From contig JANSWU010000002.1 of NCBI GenBank assembly GCA_024743315.1, positions 480,403-544,402 of the forward strand: DNA of 64,000 bases, in the 5' to 3' direction. The translations under genes were made by a program, and so were the position numbers. The DNA comes from Hyphomonadaceae bacterium. GTDB lineage: Bacteria; Pseudomonadota; Alphaproteobacteria; Caulobacterales; Hyphomonadaceae. Below are positions 63,742 to 64,000 of the stretch, in pieces; position 1 is the first letter of the stretch, and each line of letters begins with the position of its first letter. Below the pieces are notes generated by a model, which searched no databases, was not told where the DNA came from, and was given only the letters and a program-made list of their open reading frames with translations.

Positions 63742-64000
63742 CCTTAACAGCTGCCACAACGCCAGCGCCGACGGTGCGGCCGCCTTCGCGGATGGCGAAG
63801 CGCAGGCCCTGGTCCATGGCGATGGGCTGGATCAGCTCAACGCTCATTTTCACATTGTCGCCTGGCAGGACCATTTCCTTGTCCGCGGGCAGCGTGACCA
63901 CACCGGTCACGTCGGTGGTGCGGAAGTAGAATTGTGGACGATAATTGGTGAAGAATGGCGTGTGACGGCCACCTTCTTCTTTCGTCAGAATGTAGGCTTC
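63737..64000 (-). CDS. tuf: Elongation factor Tu, C-terminal part
   Basis: The last 87 codons of EF-Tu; the gene continues past the window edge. Translation gives [39 protein letters not shown] and the end [18 protein letters not shown] followed by TAA at 63739-63737. This is domain III of the GTPase that delivers aminoacyl-tRNA to the ribosome. Confidence 0.97.
   Translation of the reverse strand, partial: EAYILTKEEGGRHTPFFTNYRPQFYFRTTDVTGVVTLPADKEMVLPGDNVKMSVELIQPIAMDQGLRFAIREGGRTVGAGVVAAVKA

Overview
The window looks like chromosome from a marine, aerobic, Gram-negative alphaproteobacterium, most likely Hyphomonadaceae or a close relative. The support is family composition rather than a marker-gene comparison: alphaproteobacterial-type gshA and cox operon, arginine succinyltransferase (AST) genes, a 1059-residue TonB-dependent receptor, a TtpC-type TonB system, and lipid A/Kdo genes. 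Codon use looks fairly even and I saw no phage, IS element or CRISPR array.

Layout: 1-1872 end of a probable DUF4170 gene and a lipid-flippase-like ABC transporter; 1869-4864 (minus) ubiA, fatty acid desaturase, DUF2237 and FrnE-like DsbA, coupled by overlaps; 4938-7093 (plus) rsmE and gshA; 7170-22972 (all minus) a co-directional molybdenum/sulfur block; 23018-27374 TIGR03032 protein, autotransporter remnant, polytopic membrane protein and muramidase-like protein; tRNA-Lys; 27671-34580 lipoprotein, tgt and AST genes; 34664-40403 (minus) a complete TtpC-type TonB energising operon; tRNA-Gln; 41068-49980 (mostly plus) sppA, chorismate mutase, Hpt, waaA-lpxK-acyltransferase, pseudouridine synthase and P450; 49977-58921 (minus) the aa3-type cytochrome c oxidase operon running into thrC and an EAL gene; 59072-63313 TPR protein, tldD, a TonB-domain protein and a peptide transporter; the window ends inside tuf.

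The most unusual region is 10627-22972. In transcription order it holds a ModE-type DNA-binding protein without a molybdate-binding half, an XdhC-MocA fusion, moaA-moaD-moaE-moaB-moaC-moeA, then a Tat-exported xanthine-oxidase-family molybdohydroxylase (IorAB-like), a lipoprotein cytochrome c, an FCSD/SoxF-type flavoprotein, and soxX-soxY-soxZ-soxA. A TonB-dependent receptor follows at 7170-10349. soxB and soxCD, the hydrolase and molybdenum sulfane dehydrogenase of the classical Sox cycle, are absent from the block, and SoxY ends in AACVVL instead of GGCGG. I infer a variant periplasmic sulfur-carrier system in which a xanthine-oxidase-type Mo enzyme and a sulfide-dehydrogenase-like flavoprotein share the SoxYZ/SoxXA module, with cofactor supply encoded alongside.

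Other points: Tgt has lost two of its three zinc-ligand cysteines; the AST genes have an M20 hydrolase where the AstE desuccinylase would be expected; the TPR gene of the TonB system has a palindrome overlapping its predicted -10 element; an autotransporter gene has been reduced to its two ends; and the peptide transporter carries an insert of about 80 residues.
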